Shown: in pieces, positions 44,910 through 54,216 of the stretch
Position numbering within the stretch: position 1 is the first letter of the stretch
Layout: every line of letters begins with the position of its first letter
Assembly: GCA_016699695.1 (NCBI GenBank)
Contig: CP065006.1
Location: forward strand, 620,001-684,000
DNA length: 64,000 bases
Direction: 5' to 3'
Origin: Bacteroidota bacterium
Lineage (GTDB): Bacteria; Bacteroidota; Bacteroidia; Bacteroidales; UBA10428
Notes under the pieces: generated by a model
What the model was told of the DNA's origin: nothing
What the model saw: the letters and a program-made list of their open reading frames with translations, nothing else
The model's database searches: none
Translations under genes and position numbers: made by a program

Positions 44910-47498
44910 ATGAACATAGATAAGTTTACCCTCAAGGCACAGGAAGTCATTCAACAGGCCTTCATGCTTGCCCAAAACAATGGCAACCAAAGCGTTGAAA
45001 TAGCACATATTTATCTGGCAATGCAGGAAAATGCTGCAGATGTACTTGGATTTATTCTGGGGAAAGTGGGAGCCAACAAAGCCATGATCAGCGAGCTTGC
45101 GAATCGATTACTCACTACTTATTCCAAAGTAGAAGGTGCTAATCAATACCTCTCTTCCAATGCTTCTACAGCTCTACAGAAAGCCACGGATTTTGCATTA
45201 AAGGCTGGAGATCAGTTTGTATCGGTCGAATACCTTCTGAAGGGTATTGTGAGTACCAGCGACTCAATCTCAAAGGCTCTCAAAGACAACGGTCTCACAG
45301 AAAAGAATATCGACCTGGCTATTGCCGAGCTCCGAAAGGGTAGCAAGGTGAATAGTCAGTCAGCAGAAAATGCTTACGATGCTCTTAACCGCTATGCCAT
45401 CAATCTCAATCAACAGGCATTGAACGGCAAGCTCGATCCGGTGATCGGACGGGATGATGAGATACGCCGTATACTGCAGATTCTATCGCGCCGAACAAAA
45501 AACAATCCGGTGCTGATTGGTGAACCAGGTGTTGGAAAAACTGCCATTGCCGAAGGCCTTGCCCAGCGAATTGTTTCGGGTGATGCGCCTGATAATTTAA
45601 AGAGTAAACAAATATTTTCGCTCGACATGGGTGCACTTATTGCCGGAGCCAAATACAAGGGCGAATTTGAAGAAAGGCTTAAAGCAGTAGTGAATGAAGT
45701 AATTAAGGCTGAAGGAGAAATCATTCTTTTTATCGACGAAATCCATACTCTGGTTGGTGCTGGTAAATCAGAAGGTGCCATGGATGCCGCCAATATACTG
45801 AAACCCGCCCTTGCGCGTGGTGAACTTAGAGCCATTGGTGCTACTACCTTTAATGAATACCAGAAATATTTTGAAAAAGACAAAGCCCTGGAACGCCGCT
45901 TTCAGGTGGTGATGGTCGACGAACCCGACCAGGCAAGTGCGATATCCATCTTGAGAGGCATTAAGGAGCGTTACGAAACCCACCATAAAGTACGAATCAA
46001 AGACGAAGCTATCATTGCTGCAGTGGAGCTCTCCACTCGTTATATCAACGAGAGGTTTTTGCCCGATAAGGCTATTGACCTGATTGACGAAGCAGCTGCC
46101 AAAATGCGCATCGAAATGAACTCTCTGCCTGCCGAACTCGACGAAATTGAACGCAGAATCAAACAACTCGAAATTGAAAAAGAAGCTATCAAAAGAGAAG
46201 GCGACAAAGCAAAAACCGGACAACTGAATCAGGAACTCGCCGATCTGAACGATCAACGGGTAAGGCTGCGCGCCCAGTGGAAGGCTGAAAAAGAGCTGGT
46301 GGATGGAATTCAGAAAAACAAACAAGACATTGAACAGTATAAATTTGAAGCCGATAAAGCCGAGCGTGAAGGCGATTATGGCAAGGTGGCCGAATTGCGC
46401 TATGGCAAAATTAAAGCGGCAGAGGAAGCCATAGAAATCTATAAAAAACAACTGGAAGAAAAACATTTGAATGGTGCACTGATTAAAGAAGAAGTAACCG
46501 CCGAGGATATAGCCCATATTGTATCGGGTTGGACAGGAATACCGGTTACAAAAATGCTCGAGGGTGAACGCCACAAATTGTTGCATCTCGAATCAGAACT
46601 TCACAAACGTGTGGTTGGCCAGGACGAAGCTGTTATAGCCGTTTCTGATGCCATCAGACGCAGCAGGGCTGGCTTGCAAGATACCTCCAGGCCAATGGGA
46701 TCGTTTATTTTTCTGGGCAGTACCGGAGTGGGTAAAACCGAACTGGCCAAGGCATTGGCAGAAGTGCTGTTCAACGACGAAAACCTGATGACCCGTATCG
46801 ACATGTCGGAATACCAGGAAAGGCATTCGGTAAGCCGGTTAATCGGAGCCCCTCCCGGCTATGTAGGATACGACGAGGGAGGACAACTAACAGAAGCTGT
46901 GCGCCATAAACCCTATTCGGTAATTTTACTCGACGAAATAGAAAAAGCACACCCCGATGTGTTTAACATTCTGCTGCAAGTGCTCGACGATGGCCGGCTG
47001 ACTGACAACAAAGGCCGGGTAGTGAATTTTAAAAACACCCTTATAATAATGACCAGCAACATTGGGTCGAACCTTATTCTGGACAGGATGAACCAGGATG
47101 GTGCCAATAAGGATGATTCTGAGATGGAAAACCTAAGAAATGAGTTACTTGCAATGTTGAAACTAACCATGCGACCGGAATTCTTAAACCGCATCGATGA
47201 GTTGATTTTCTTTACTCCATTAACAAAAACTGAAGTGAAGGACATTATCAGGCTGCAAATTCAACTGGTTACCCGCCGACTCGAAAAGCAAGGCATTCAA
47301 CTTAGCCTTAGCGAGGAGGCTTTGGATCATCTTTCCAACTCAGGTTACGACCCTCAATTTGGAGCACGGCCAATTAAAAGGGCTATCCAACGCGAAATAC
47401 TGAATAGGTTGTCGAAAGAAATAATCGGTGGAAATATTGAAATAAACCAGACCATACAAATCGGCTACGATGGTAAAAATCTAACCTTTAAGAATTAA
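44910..47498 (+). CDS. clpB: ATP-dependent disaggregase ClpB
   Basis: 862 residues, the usual ClpB length. The N domain (about 1-145) is followed by AAA-1 with Walker A GEPGVGKTAIAEG (about 204) and Walker B ILFIDEIHTLVGAG, the long coiled-coil middle domain (about 405-530) that separates ClpB from ClpA/ClpC, then AAA-2 with GSTGVGKTELAKA (about 604) and the C-terminal small domain (GYDPQFGARPIKRAIQ). It extracts proteins from aggregates together with DnaK. The stop codon directly abuts the stop codon of the convergent STAS gene, with no gap. Confidence 0.98.
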   Translation: MNIDKFTLKAQEVIQQAFMLAQNNGNQSVEIAHIYLAMQENAADVLGFILGKVGANKAMISELANRLLTTYSKVEGANQYLSSNASTALQKATDFALKAGDQFVSVEYLLKGIVSTSDSISKALKDNGLTEKNIDLAIAELRKGSKVNSQSAENAYDALNRYAINLNQQALNGKLDPVIGRDDEIRRILQILSRRTKNNPVLIGEPGVGKTAIAEGLAQRIVSGDAPDNLKSKQIFSLDMGALIAGAKYKGEFEERLKAVVNEVIKAEGEIILFIDEIHTLVGAGKSEGAMDAANILKPALARGELRAIGATTFNEYQKYFEKDKALERRFQVVMVDEPDQASAISILRGIKERYETHHKVRIKDEAIIAAVELSTRYINERFLPDKAIDLIDEAAAKMRIEMNSLPAELDEIERRIKQLEIEKEAIKREGDKAKTGQLNQELADLNDQRVRLRAQWKAEKELVDGIQKNKQDIEQYKFEADKAEREGDYGKVAELRYGKIKAAEEAIEIYKKQLEEKHLNGALIKEEVTAEDIAHIVSGWTGIPVTKMLEGERHKLLHLESELHKRVVGQDEAVIAVSDAIRRSRAGLQDTSRPMGSFIFLGSTGVGKTELAKALAEVLFNDENLMTRIDMSEYQERHSVSRLIGAPPGYVGYDEGGQLTEAVRHKPYSVILLDEIEKAHPDVFNILLQVLDDGRLTDNKGRVVNFKNTLIIMTSNIGSNLILDRMNQDGANKDDSEMENLRNELLAMLKLTMRPEFLNRIDELIFFTPLTKTEVKDIIRLQIQLVTRRLEKQGIQLSLSEEALDHLSNSGYDPQFGARPIKRAIQREILNRLSKEIIGGNIEINQTIQIGYDGKNLTFKN

Positions 47499-47837
47499 CT
47501 AAAGGTAGCTTGCCACGCATTCGTCGACCGTTTTGTGGATTTCGAACACATTGTGCAGCTGAAGTAAGCGGAAAAGTTCCATTACTTCGTTGCCAATGCA
47601 GCAGATTTTAAAATGCCCATGGTTGTTGGCAGCAGCTTTCATAATCGAAAGAAATACCCCAAAACCGGAACTGTCGATAAAACGGATCCCTTCAAGATTT
47701 AAAGCAAGATTGGTATTGGGCTCATTAAACAACGATTTTAGCTGCTCTTTCACCGGTTCGGTAATCAGTGCATTAAAACGGTCGGTATTGTCGAAACGAG
47801 CCACAGTTACATTGTTAATCTTTTCAACTTTTAACAT
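47499..47837 (-). CDS. STAS-domain anti-sigma-factor-antagonist-like protein
   Basis: 112 residues forming one STAS domain. The phospho-acceptor region is RFIDSSGFGVFLSIM, matching the D-S-S-G pattern of SpoIIAA/RsbV proteins. Such proteins switch partners according to phosphorylation and are reset by SpoIIE-type phosphatases; one candidate is encoded at 60413-62557. The gene lies 11 nt downstream of the Hpt gene on the same strand, so the two are probably cotranscribed. Confidence 0.88.
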   Translation of the reverse strand: MLKVEKINNVTVARFDNTDRFNALITEPVKEQLKSLFNEPNTNLALNLEGIRFIDSSGFGVFLSIMKAAANNHGHFKICCIGNEVMELFRLLQLHNVFEIHKTVDECVASYL

Positions 47838-47848
47838 ACTTGCAGGTT

Positions 47849-48202
47849 TTAAAAGTAAATGTCGATATTCATTAGTATTTCGTCGAGCTCAGCTACAGCC
47901 TCGCTGGTTTCATCTCTGAAGCGGCCGATAAAAACCGGGTACTTTTCGGAATCGATACCCGCTTTGGCCATATTCTCAAAAGTTTTTAAGTCGAGGGCCA
48001 GTTCGTGAAGCCCCATAATGGATATGGACGATTTTGCCTTATGGGCCAGTTTTCCAAGTAACTCGTATTCGCCTTTATCGTAAAGAATGGTCATTTCTTC
48101 GTTAAACTCCTCGACCTGATTCTTAAAAATATTGATCATTTCAATAACAAGCTCCTTGTTACCTGCAGCCATATTCTTCAGATAAGTCAGGTCAGTTTTC
48201 AT
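47849..48202 (-). CDS. Hpt (histidine phosphotransfer) domain protein
   Basis: 117 residues from the ATG at 48202; an upstream in-frame ATG at 48229 would add nine residues. It is a four-helix protein with the Hpt signature LAHKAKSSISIMG, phospho-acceptor His54. It would pass phosphate between a hybrid kinase and a response regulator. No partner kinase is adjacent; the next gene downstream is the STAS protein. Confidence 0.85.
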   Translation of the reverse strand: MKTDLTYLKNMAAGNKELVIEMINIFKNQVEEFNEEMTILYDKGEYELLGKLAHKAKSSISIMGLHELALDLKTFENMAKAGIDSEKYPVFIGRFRDETSEAVAELDEILMNIDIYF

Positions 48203-48259
48203 AGTGTGGTTAAAATCTCTGTATAACAAATTTTGAATAAATATAATTTATTTTTTTAT

Positions 48260-48315
48260 TTTACCGGAGATAAAGCTCTGGTAAATAAAATATCCAAACC
48301 CTGCAAAGGGGTTTG
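48260..48315. other. Two hairpins in a divergent promoter region
   Basis: The first is a 10-bp stem with one G-U pair (48260-48269 with 48276-48285) and the second a 7-bp stem (48295-48301 with 48309-48315). Neither is followed by a T run in either direction, so they are not terminators. They lie between the divergent Hpt and TPR genes and could be operator or 5'-UTR structures. Confidence 0.4.
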
Positions 48316-48350
48316 TCGTATGATAAATTCATAACCAAAATCGTTTTCCA

Positions 48351-49406
48351 ATGAAATCCCTGCAATGTCTGATTCTGATTTTTTTTGTAACGGCCATGAC
48401 TCTTCTTTCGCAGGAGGTGAACGAAGACGAAGCCTACCGGAAAAGCAAACTCACCGAAGATCTTTATTACAAGGCCATCGAAAACCTTCTGATACCGGAT
48501 TATTTTGCTGCTCTGTATTACCTCGACAGCGTGCTCGCTATAAACCCTTTACACGCACAAGCCTATAACCAAAGGGGCAAAGTTTATTTCACCAAAGCAC
48601 AGTTTACCGAGGCAGAAAATGATTTCGCCCATGCCATTGACCTCGATTCAACTTATGGCGAAGCGTATTTCAATATTGCATTTACCTTCTTTACACAAGA
48701 TACTTCCAGAGTCTCTTCTGCAGATTTCGATAAGGCCATTGTTAATGGCTATACTACTGCTAATGCTTATTTTTACCGGGGCTTGATGAACCTTATCGAA
48801 GCAGATCCAACAGCTGCAATGGCTGATTTTACAAAAGCCATTGAATTAAAACCCGATTATGCAATGGCTTACCATAACCGGGCCACTACAAAAAGAGTGT
48901 TAAGCGACTTACAGGGAGCCATATACGATTACCGACTTGCCACCACTTACGACACAGCTTTTTCCCTGGCATATTTCAACATGGCCGATACAAAAAAAGA
49001 AATAGGAGATTACCAGGGTGCTGAAAGAGATTATTCGAAGGCACTCCAAATCGACTCGCTTAATTACAAAGTATACAATAACCGTGGTACCGTTCGGTTT
49101 ACTCAGGGCAATTTAGAAAATGCTGAAAAAGATTTTCTGAAGGCTTACGAACTTCAGCCCGAATCGGCAGAGATAATGGCCAACCTGGGTAGCCTGGAAC
49201 AGAGCAAAGGTAACCTGCAGGAAGCCATTCAATGGTTCGACAAGGCCCTCGAAACCAATTCGAGCTATGCCCCGGCTTACCTCAACCGAGGGTTAACCTT
49301 TGAATTGCAGGGCAAACTCAATGAAGCTTGCAAAGACTGGCGTATTGCCAAAGAAATGGGGCTTCACGAAGCCGACAATTATTTAACCGAATGCTCTTCC
49401 AAATAA
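48351..49406 (+). CDS. Exported TPR-repeat protein
   Basis: 351 residues with a signal peptide (about 1-20, ending LLS before QE). About eight TPR units cover the mature protein, with recurring patterns such as AYNQRGKVYFTKAQFTEAEN, AMAYHNRATTKRVLSDLQGA and APAYLNRGLTFELQGKLNEA. It is a protein-interaction scaffold in the periplasm or outer membrane. It precedes the PorE-like gene by 11 nt, so the two likely form an operon. No enzymatic role is visible. Confidence 0.87.
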   Translation: MKSLQCLILIFFVTAMTLLSQEVNEDEAYRKSKLTEDLYYKAIENLLIPDYFAALYYLDSVLAINPLHAQAYNQRGKVYFTKAQFTEAENDFAHAIDLDSTYGEAYFNIAFTFFTQDTSRVSSADFDKAIVNGYTTANAYFYRGLMNLIEADPTAAMADFTKAIELKPDYAMAYHNRATTKRVLSDLQGAIYDYRLATTYDTAFSLAYFNMADTKKEIGDYQGAERDYSKALQIDSLNYKVYNNRGTVRFTQGNLENAEKDFLKAYELQPESAEIMANLGSLEQSKGNLQEAIQWFDKALETNSSYAPAYLNRGLTFELQGKLNEACKDWRIAKEMGLHEADNYLTECSSK

Positions 49407-49417
49407 CATAACCCACC

Positions 49418-51487
49418 ATGGCACGTATTTTCTTAATCATCTCTATCATATCCCTTTCAATTCTAAGCCATGCGCAACAAGCACCCTTGCGCATTAAAAA
49501 AAGTGCTTTCAAAGTGGAAGAAGAAGGTTTTAAAGAAGCCTGGTATTCGTTTCGCGACGGAAACCGTCTTTATGCTGCCGGACCCGGCTCTTACCGCGAT
49601 GCCCGCGATTATTACCTCGAAGCATGGAAATACAACCCCAACAATGCAGAACTTAATTACATGATTGGTAAATGCTACCTTTTTACCGACAATAAATTCG
49701 AATCGATTAAATACATTCAAAAAGCTTTTGAGCTGAAACCTGAAGTAAGTTTCGACATACGCCTTCTGCTGGGAATGGCCTACCACCAGGTGAGCCAGTT
49801 TGATGATGCCATCGAAGAGTACAACCTCTTTCTGAAGAACCTGCCTAAGAAATATCAGTTCCAATACCTCGACCGGGTTAATCTGCTGATAAGACAATGC
49901 AAAAGTGGCCGCGAACTTGTGCTCGACCCCAAACGGGTAGTAATTAACAACCTGGGTGAGAATGTCAACTCGGTTTTTGATGAGTATTCGTTTGCCCTGG
50001 ACCCCACGGAAACAGAATTGTACTTTACAACCCGCCGGCAGTTAACAGAAAATAGCAAACGTAGCCCTGTGGACGACAAGTTTTTTGAGGATGTTTATTT
50101 TTCAAAATTCCAAAATGGGCAATGGACACCAGCCGAAAGGATTAGCGATAAAATTGTAGGCAAAAAAAGCACTACCCACACTGCTGTGGTGAGTCTTTCG
50201 AGAGATAAAACCAAGCTCTACCTATACAAAGGAAGCGAAAACAATGGCGACCTCTATCTTTGCGAATACAATGCAGAAAAACAAAAATGGAGTACACCTA
50301 AACCAGTAAAAAAATTCAATTCAAAACACCGCGAAACAACCATTTGCATCACTGCCGACGAACAAAGAGTATATTTTACAGCCTCCAACGAAAAAGATAG
50401 CTATGGAGGCACCGATATTTATTTTGCGCAAAAAAACCTAAAAGGCAAATGGTCAAAGCCCGTTAACATAGGCAACAACATCAATACCGCTTATGACGAA
50501 GTGGGCATAAGCCTGTCGAAAAACGACAGCACTTTATTCTTTTCTACCGAAGGCCATAATTCCATTGGGGGTTACGATGTATTCAAAACCAGTTTAACTT
50601 CTAACAACACCTGGTCTGAACCGGAAAACCTTGGTTACCCCGTGAACACACCTAGTGACGATGGGTTTTATTTCGAAACCGAGAAAGATAAAATTGCCTA
50701 TTATTCCAGCAACCGTGAAAGTGGTATCGGAGCACTCGATATTTATAAAATCATTTATCTGGGTTCGGTGAAACAAGCCGTTTTGGGTAGCTTTTACATG
50801 CCTCTGGCAGGTTTAACGCCACCTTTCGATATCTGGTTCCAAAAACCGCTTTTACCAAAGATAGACACCAGCATTTTGGTGCGTGGAACCATTACCGATT
50901 CCGAAACGAAAAAGCCTGTGAAGGCCAAACTCGACATTACCGACCGTCAGTCGAAACAAATTATAATGACAGTGCAGGCCAACAGTTTGGGGCAATACCG
51001 CGTAAAAATACCCCTGGCTAAAGTATATGACCTCGAAATCAATGCACAAAGCTACCTGATGAGTTTCAACGAAATGAATTTGGTGGGCGAAACATACAAG
51101 AAAGTGGCCATACGCGATTTTGTGCTGGACGATATTGAAGTAGGGGCTAAAATGATTCTGAAAAATGTGTATTTCGAAACAGGAAAATCGGAATTATTGC
51201 CCGACTCGTATCAGACCATGAATTCGGTAGTGAAACTGATGCAGAACAATCCTTCTATTGTGCTGGAAATAAGCGGTCACACCGACAATGTGGGTACCCA
51301 GAAGTACAACGAAAACCTCTCGAAAGCACGGGCAAAAGCATGTGTCGACTACATGGTAGCACAGGGCATTTCTGCAGACAGACTGCAGTACAAAGGTTAT
51401 GGATTCCAGTTCTCGCTCTTCCCCAACGACACGAACGAAAACAAAGCGAAAAACCGCCGCGTGGAATTTAAGATTATTAAAAAGTAA
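49418..51487 (+). CDS. PorE-like protein: TPR, PD40 propeller, CTD-regulatory-like and OmpA domains
   Basis: 689 residues with a signal peptide ending SHA before QQA. Order: TPR-like helices (about 40-140), WD40/PD40 blades (about 180-440, with ELYFTTRRQ, RVYFTASNE, LFFSTEGHN, IAYYSSNRE), a carboxypeptidase-regulatory-like domain (about 486-570) and a C-terminal OmpA peptidoglycan-binding domain (NVYFETGKSELLPDS, ISGHTDNVGTQKYNENLSKA). This order is that of PorE, a periplasmic T9SS component, and of related outer-membrane proteins. It may be PorE itself or a paralogue. The upstream TPR gene supports an envelope complex. Confidence 0.8.
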   Translation: MARIFLIISIISLSILSHAQQAPLRIKKSAFKVEEEGFKEAWYSFRDGNRLYAAGPGSYRDARDYYLEAWKYNPNNAELNYMIGKCYLFTDNKFESIKYIQKAFELKPEVSFDIRLLLGMAYHQVSQFDDAIEEYNLFLKNLPKKYQFQYLDRVNLLIRQCKSGRELVLDPKRVVINNLGENVNSVFDEYSFALDPTETELYFTTRRQLTENSKRSPVDDKFFEDVYFSKFQNGQWTPAERISDKIVGKKSTTHTAVVSLSRDKTKLYLYKGSENNGDLYLCEYNAEKQKWSTPKPVKKFNSKHRETTICITADEQRVYFTASNEKDSYGGTDIYFAQKNLKGKWSKPVNIGNNINTAYDEVGISLSKNDSTLFFSTEGHNSIGGYDVFKTSLTSNNTWSEPENLGYPVNTPSDDGFYFETEKDKIAYYSSNRESGIGALDIYKIIYLGSVKQAVLGSFYMPLAGLTPPFDIWFQKPLLPKIDTSILVRGTITDSETKKPVKAKLDITDRQSKQIIMTVQANSLGQYRVKIPLAKVYDLEINAQSYLMSFNEMNLVGETYKKVAIRDFVLDDIEVGAKMILKNVYFETGKSELLPDSYQTMNSVVKLMQNNPSIVLEISGHTDNVGTQKYNENLSKARAKACVDYMVAQGISADRLQYKGYGFQFSLFPNDTNENKAKNRRVEFKIIKK

Positions 51488-51511
51488 GCCAACAAAGTAA
51501 ATAAGAACGAA

Positions 51512-51546
51512 AAAGGACAGCTCCCAAAGGCTGTCCTTTCTTTTTG
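51512..51546. terminator. Bidirectional rho-independent terminator
   Basis: A perfect 10-bp stem, AAAGGACAGC (51512-51521) and GCTGTCCTTT (51530-51539), is followed by CTTTTT on the plus strand; the minus strand also reads into a T-rich stretch. It sits between the convergent PorE-like and DUF2892 genes. Confidence 0.85.
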
Positions 51547-51563
51547 CCTTGTACTTTAGATTC

Positions 51564-51770
51564 TTATTGCTTCACCTTGCAGGTACTCATTCCAAAAATG
51601 GCATACAAAGGGCAGAAGCTCACAAAACTGGTAAGCACAAAAACACCGGCTACCACCAGCAGAATAATGCCTAATACACCACTTACTACATTTGTAAAAA
51701 ATAGTATTGCCAGCAAAGCGGCAACCAGCAAACGAATAATGCGGTCTGCATTTCCCATGTTCTTCTTCAT
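51564..51770 (-). CDS. DUF2892 (YgaP-like) small membrane protein
   Basis: 68 residues. The start MKKNMGNADRIIRLLVAALL and the end FVSFCPLYAIFGMSTCK are typical of DUF2892 inner-membrane proteins, with two membrane helices and two conserved Cys near the C-terminus. In other bacteria the domain occurs fused to rhodanese domains, but none is present here. The function is not known. Confidence 0.88.
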   Translation of the reverse strand: MKKNMGNADRIIRLLVAALLAILFFTNVVSGVLGIILLVVAGVFVLTSFVSFCPLYAIFGMSTCKVKQ

Positions 51771-51893
51771 CTTTTTATTTTTTTAAGTGAAAAAATATGA
51801 AGTAAAACAAGCAAACGCGGATGTTGTTCGATAGTCAAAATCGTCCAAAACACACGATAGCTTATCGAAAGGATCTAGATAACTTCAGAAAAC

Positions 51894-53720
51894 TCAGGAA
51901 ACAATTTTATTCCATCCGCTGCGATTGAGGTTGAATAGGATGCCAGCTCCGCTTAGCAAGGCGAAGAAAACAAACAGGCACGCCATCAGCCATTCGCCAA
52001 AAATAAATTTACCAATGGCAAAAAGCGCAAACAAAATCAGCAGGCAGCCCAGAAACCAGTTTGCGAAAAGCCTGGCATAACCGGTATCGCCTTTCACATG
52101 AGGCAATAAGGCTGCTATCTTTTTCCAACCGGCACCACCGGGGTGTACACGCGTATAAAACGATTTTAAGGTTTCGATATCAGATGGTTTTGTAAGAAGG
52201 GTAACCACCAGCCATACCAGCGTGGTCCATGCCACAATAATCATGAGACTCACTTCAAAATCGGCCCCGGTGATATCGAGACCCCAAACTGATTTAAGAA
52301 CCGGATAGATGGCATATGGAGCCAGCATGGCTGCGATCTCTGTCCAGGCATTGATGCGGTACCAGAACCAGCGTAAAATCAATACCAGCCCTATGCCCCC
52401 ACTTAACACCAGCACAATCTTCCAGGCCTGGCTTATCAGTTCCAATTTCGACGTAATGAGGAAAGCTACCAGCATGAGCACAAAGGTGGTGATGCGCGAA
52501 ATGCGTACATAATGCTTCTCGGTGGCCGATGGCTTTACAAAAGGCCGGTACAAATCGTTGATGATATAAGAAGTGCCCCATACGGTTTGCGAAGCAATGG
52601 TAGACATATAGGCAGCCAGAAAAGCAGCCAGCATTAAGCCCACCATTCCGCTGGGCAGTATATCGCGGATGACCATGACATAAGTAGCCCCTTTGTTTTC
52701 CATAGGCACATCGGGATACATCACCAAACCTGCCAGGGCCACGATAATCCAGGGCCAGGGACGAAGGGCATAATGTGCAATCTGAAACCACAAAGTTGCA
52801 AGCAGCGAATGTTTTTCGTCTTTTGCCGACATCATGCGTTGGGCCACATAACCCCCACCGCCGGGTTCGGCACCCGGATACCAGCTCGACCACCATTGAA
52901 CGCCCATATAGGCAATAAAGGCCAGCACGGTCATGCGTATAAGCCCGGTAGCACCGGTGGCCCCTGAATCGGTAGAAACAATTTCGGGGGTAAAGTGAAA
53001 TACCCATTCGGGAAGATTCGCTTTCAGACCAGCAATACCTCCTACCGAAGGATGCCGCAAAGCAAATACCGCCAGGGCAATGCTGCCGGCCATGGCCATG
53101 ATAAACTGAAAAGTATCGGTGTAGGATACACCCCATAAACCCGAAATGGAAGAATATATTGCCACAAACAACATGAGGCAGGCGACAGCCAGCAGGTGCG
53201 AGCTAAAGACAAAGCCGGCAAACTCAATGGATTCTTTTCCAAAGAATAAAAAATCGGGAAATATTACCTGAAGAATCTTCACCATGGCCAGGTTGACCCA
53301 GGCCACTACAATGGCGTTCATTAAAATGCCGACATACACCGCTCTGAAACCGCGTAAAAAGCGGGCAGGCATTCCCGAATAGCGAATGGAAACAAACTCC
53401 GCATCGGTCATAATCTCCGACCTTCGCCATAGGCGGGCAAAGAAAAACACCGTGAGCATGCCACCGAACAAAAAATTCCACCACAACCAGTTTCCGGCTA
53501 TCCCTTTCTGGGCTACCAGCTCGGTAACAGCCAGGGGAGTATCGGCTGCAAAGGTGGTTGCCACCATGCTGGTGCCTGCGATGTACCAGGGCAACTTACG
53601 CCCGCTTAAAAAGAAATCGCTGGTGCTGTTGCCGGCACGTCGTGAGAGTATTATTCCAATAGCAATGCTTACCACAAAGTAAGCTGCAATAATGAGCCAG
53701 TCGAGGGTTGAAATAATCAT
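51894..53720 (-). CDS. SSS-family sodium:solute symporter
   Basis: 608 residues with about 14-15 membrane helices. The start (LDWLIIAAYFVVSIAIGIIL, TSDFFLSGRKLPWYIAGTSMVATTFAADTPLAVTE) is typical of sodium:solute symporters, and GGYVAQRMMSAKDEKHSL is the conserved segment of the middle region. It differs clearly from the PUL symporter (extra C-terminal helices). No neighbouring metabolic gene indicates its substrate. Confidence 0.9.
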   Translation of the reverse strand: MIISTLDWLIIAAYFVVSIAIGIILSRRAGNSTSDFFLSGRKLPWYIAGTSMVATTFAADTPLAVTELVAQKGIAGNWLWWNFLFGGMLTVFFFARLWRRSEIMTDAEFVSIRYSGMPARFLRGFRAVYVGILMNAIVVAWVNLAMVKILQVIFPDFLFFGKESIEFAGFVFSSHLLAVACLMLFVAIYSSISGLWGVSYTDTFQFIMAMAGSIALAVFALRHPSVGGIAGLKANLPEWVFHFTPEIVSTDSGATGATGLIRMTVLAFIAYMGVQWWSSWYPGAEPGGGGYVAQRMMSAKDEKHSLLATLWFQIAHYALRPWPWIIVALAGLVMYPDVPMENKGATYVMVIRDILPSGMVGLMLAAFLAAYMSTIASQTVWGTSYIINDLYRPFVKPSATEKHYVRISRITTFVLMLVAFLITSKLELISQAWKIVLVLSGGIGLVLILRWFWYRINAWTEIAAMLAPYAIYPVLKSVWGLDITGADFEVSLMIIVAWTTLVWLVVTLLTKPSDIETLKSFYTRVHPGGAGWKKIAALLPHVKGDTGYARLFANWFLGCLLILFALFAIGKFIFGEWLMACLFVFFALLSGAGILFNLNRSGWNKIVS

Positions 53721-54216
53721 GCCTTTAAAAATGCTTTGTTTGTGGCAGCTAAACTAAGGAAAATATAAAATCTTGCCCCTGCCCTGTTGCCTTCTTTTAT
53801 CAACCGCCAAGCGACATGCTTGAAAACAAAGCTCCTGATGCTGGTAGATGGGGATTGGTTCGACTTGATGATTTTAGTTCATTCGTGTTTCTAAAATTAA
53901 AGCCTCGCTGAATTAAAAAGATTGCCACGCTCGTTTCTCGCCTGCCATGCCGAGATTACGCGAACGAAATCCATTAAAACCATGCCTGCAGGGCTTTGGT
54001 ATACGCGGGCAGTGGCTTACTTGTAAAATGCAAGTTATTCACCAAGTCTTTGGTTTTTTTGAGGAAGGAGAAACACTGCAGGATGCCATTGGGACTTGCT
54101 GCTAACCTTGCACACATAAGCCAGAACTAATTGAAATGGTTTTTCTGGTTTGAAATTAATTGTGTAAGTTGCTGATAATATCAAGTTGTGTGGAATAAAA
54201 GCGGACACCATAATCT
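53721..54216. other. Intergenic region at the left edge of an accessory block
   Basis: No gene was recognised. A sequence GCACACATAAGCC at 54110-54122 loosely resembles the arms of the cassette-boundary repeats found at 55833, 56473 and 57669 and may mark the left edge of the accessory block. Confidence 0.4.

Noticed and set aside
45768..46586. 272-codon minus-strand frame inside clpB
   Set aside because: It is antisense to the conserved middle region of ClpB; its Phe-rich translation is what antisense Lys/Glu codons give.
52294..53136. 280-codon minus-strand frame overlapping the second SSS symporter
   Set aside because: Same strand but another frame of a secure transporter gene; Cys/His/Arg-rich low-credibility translation.
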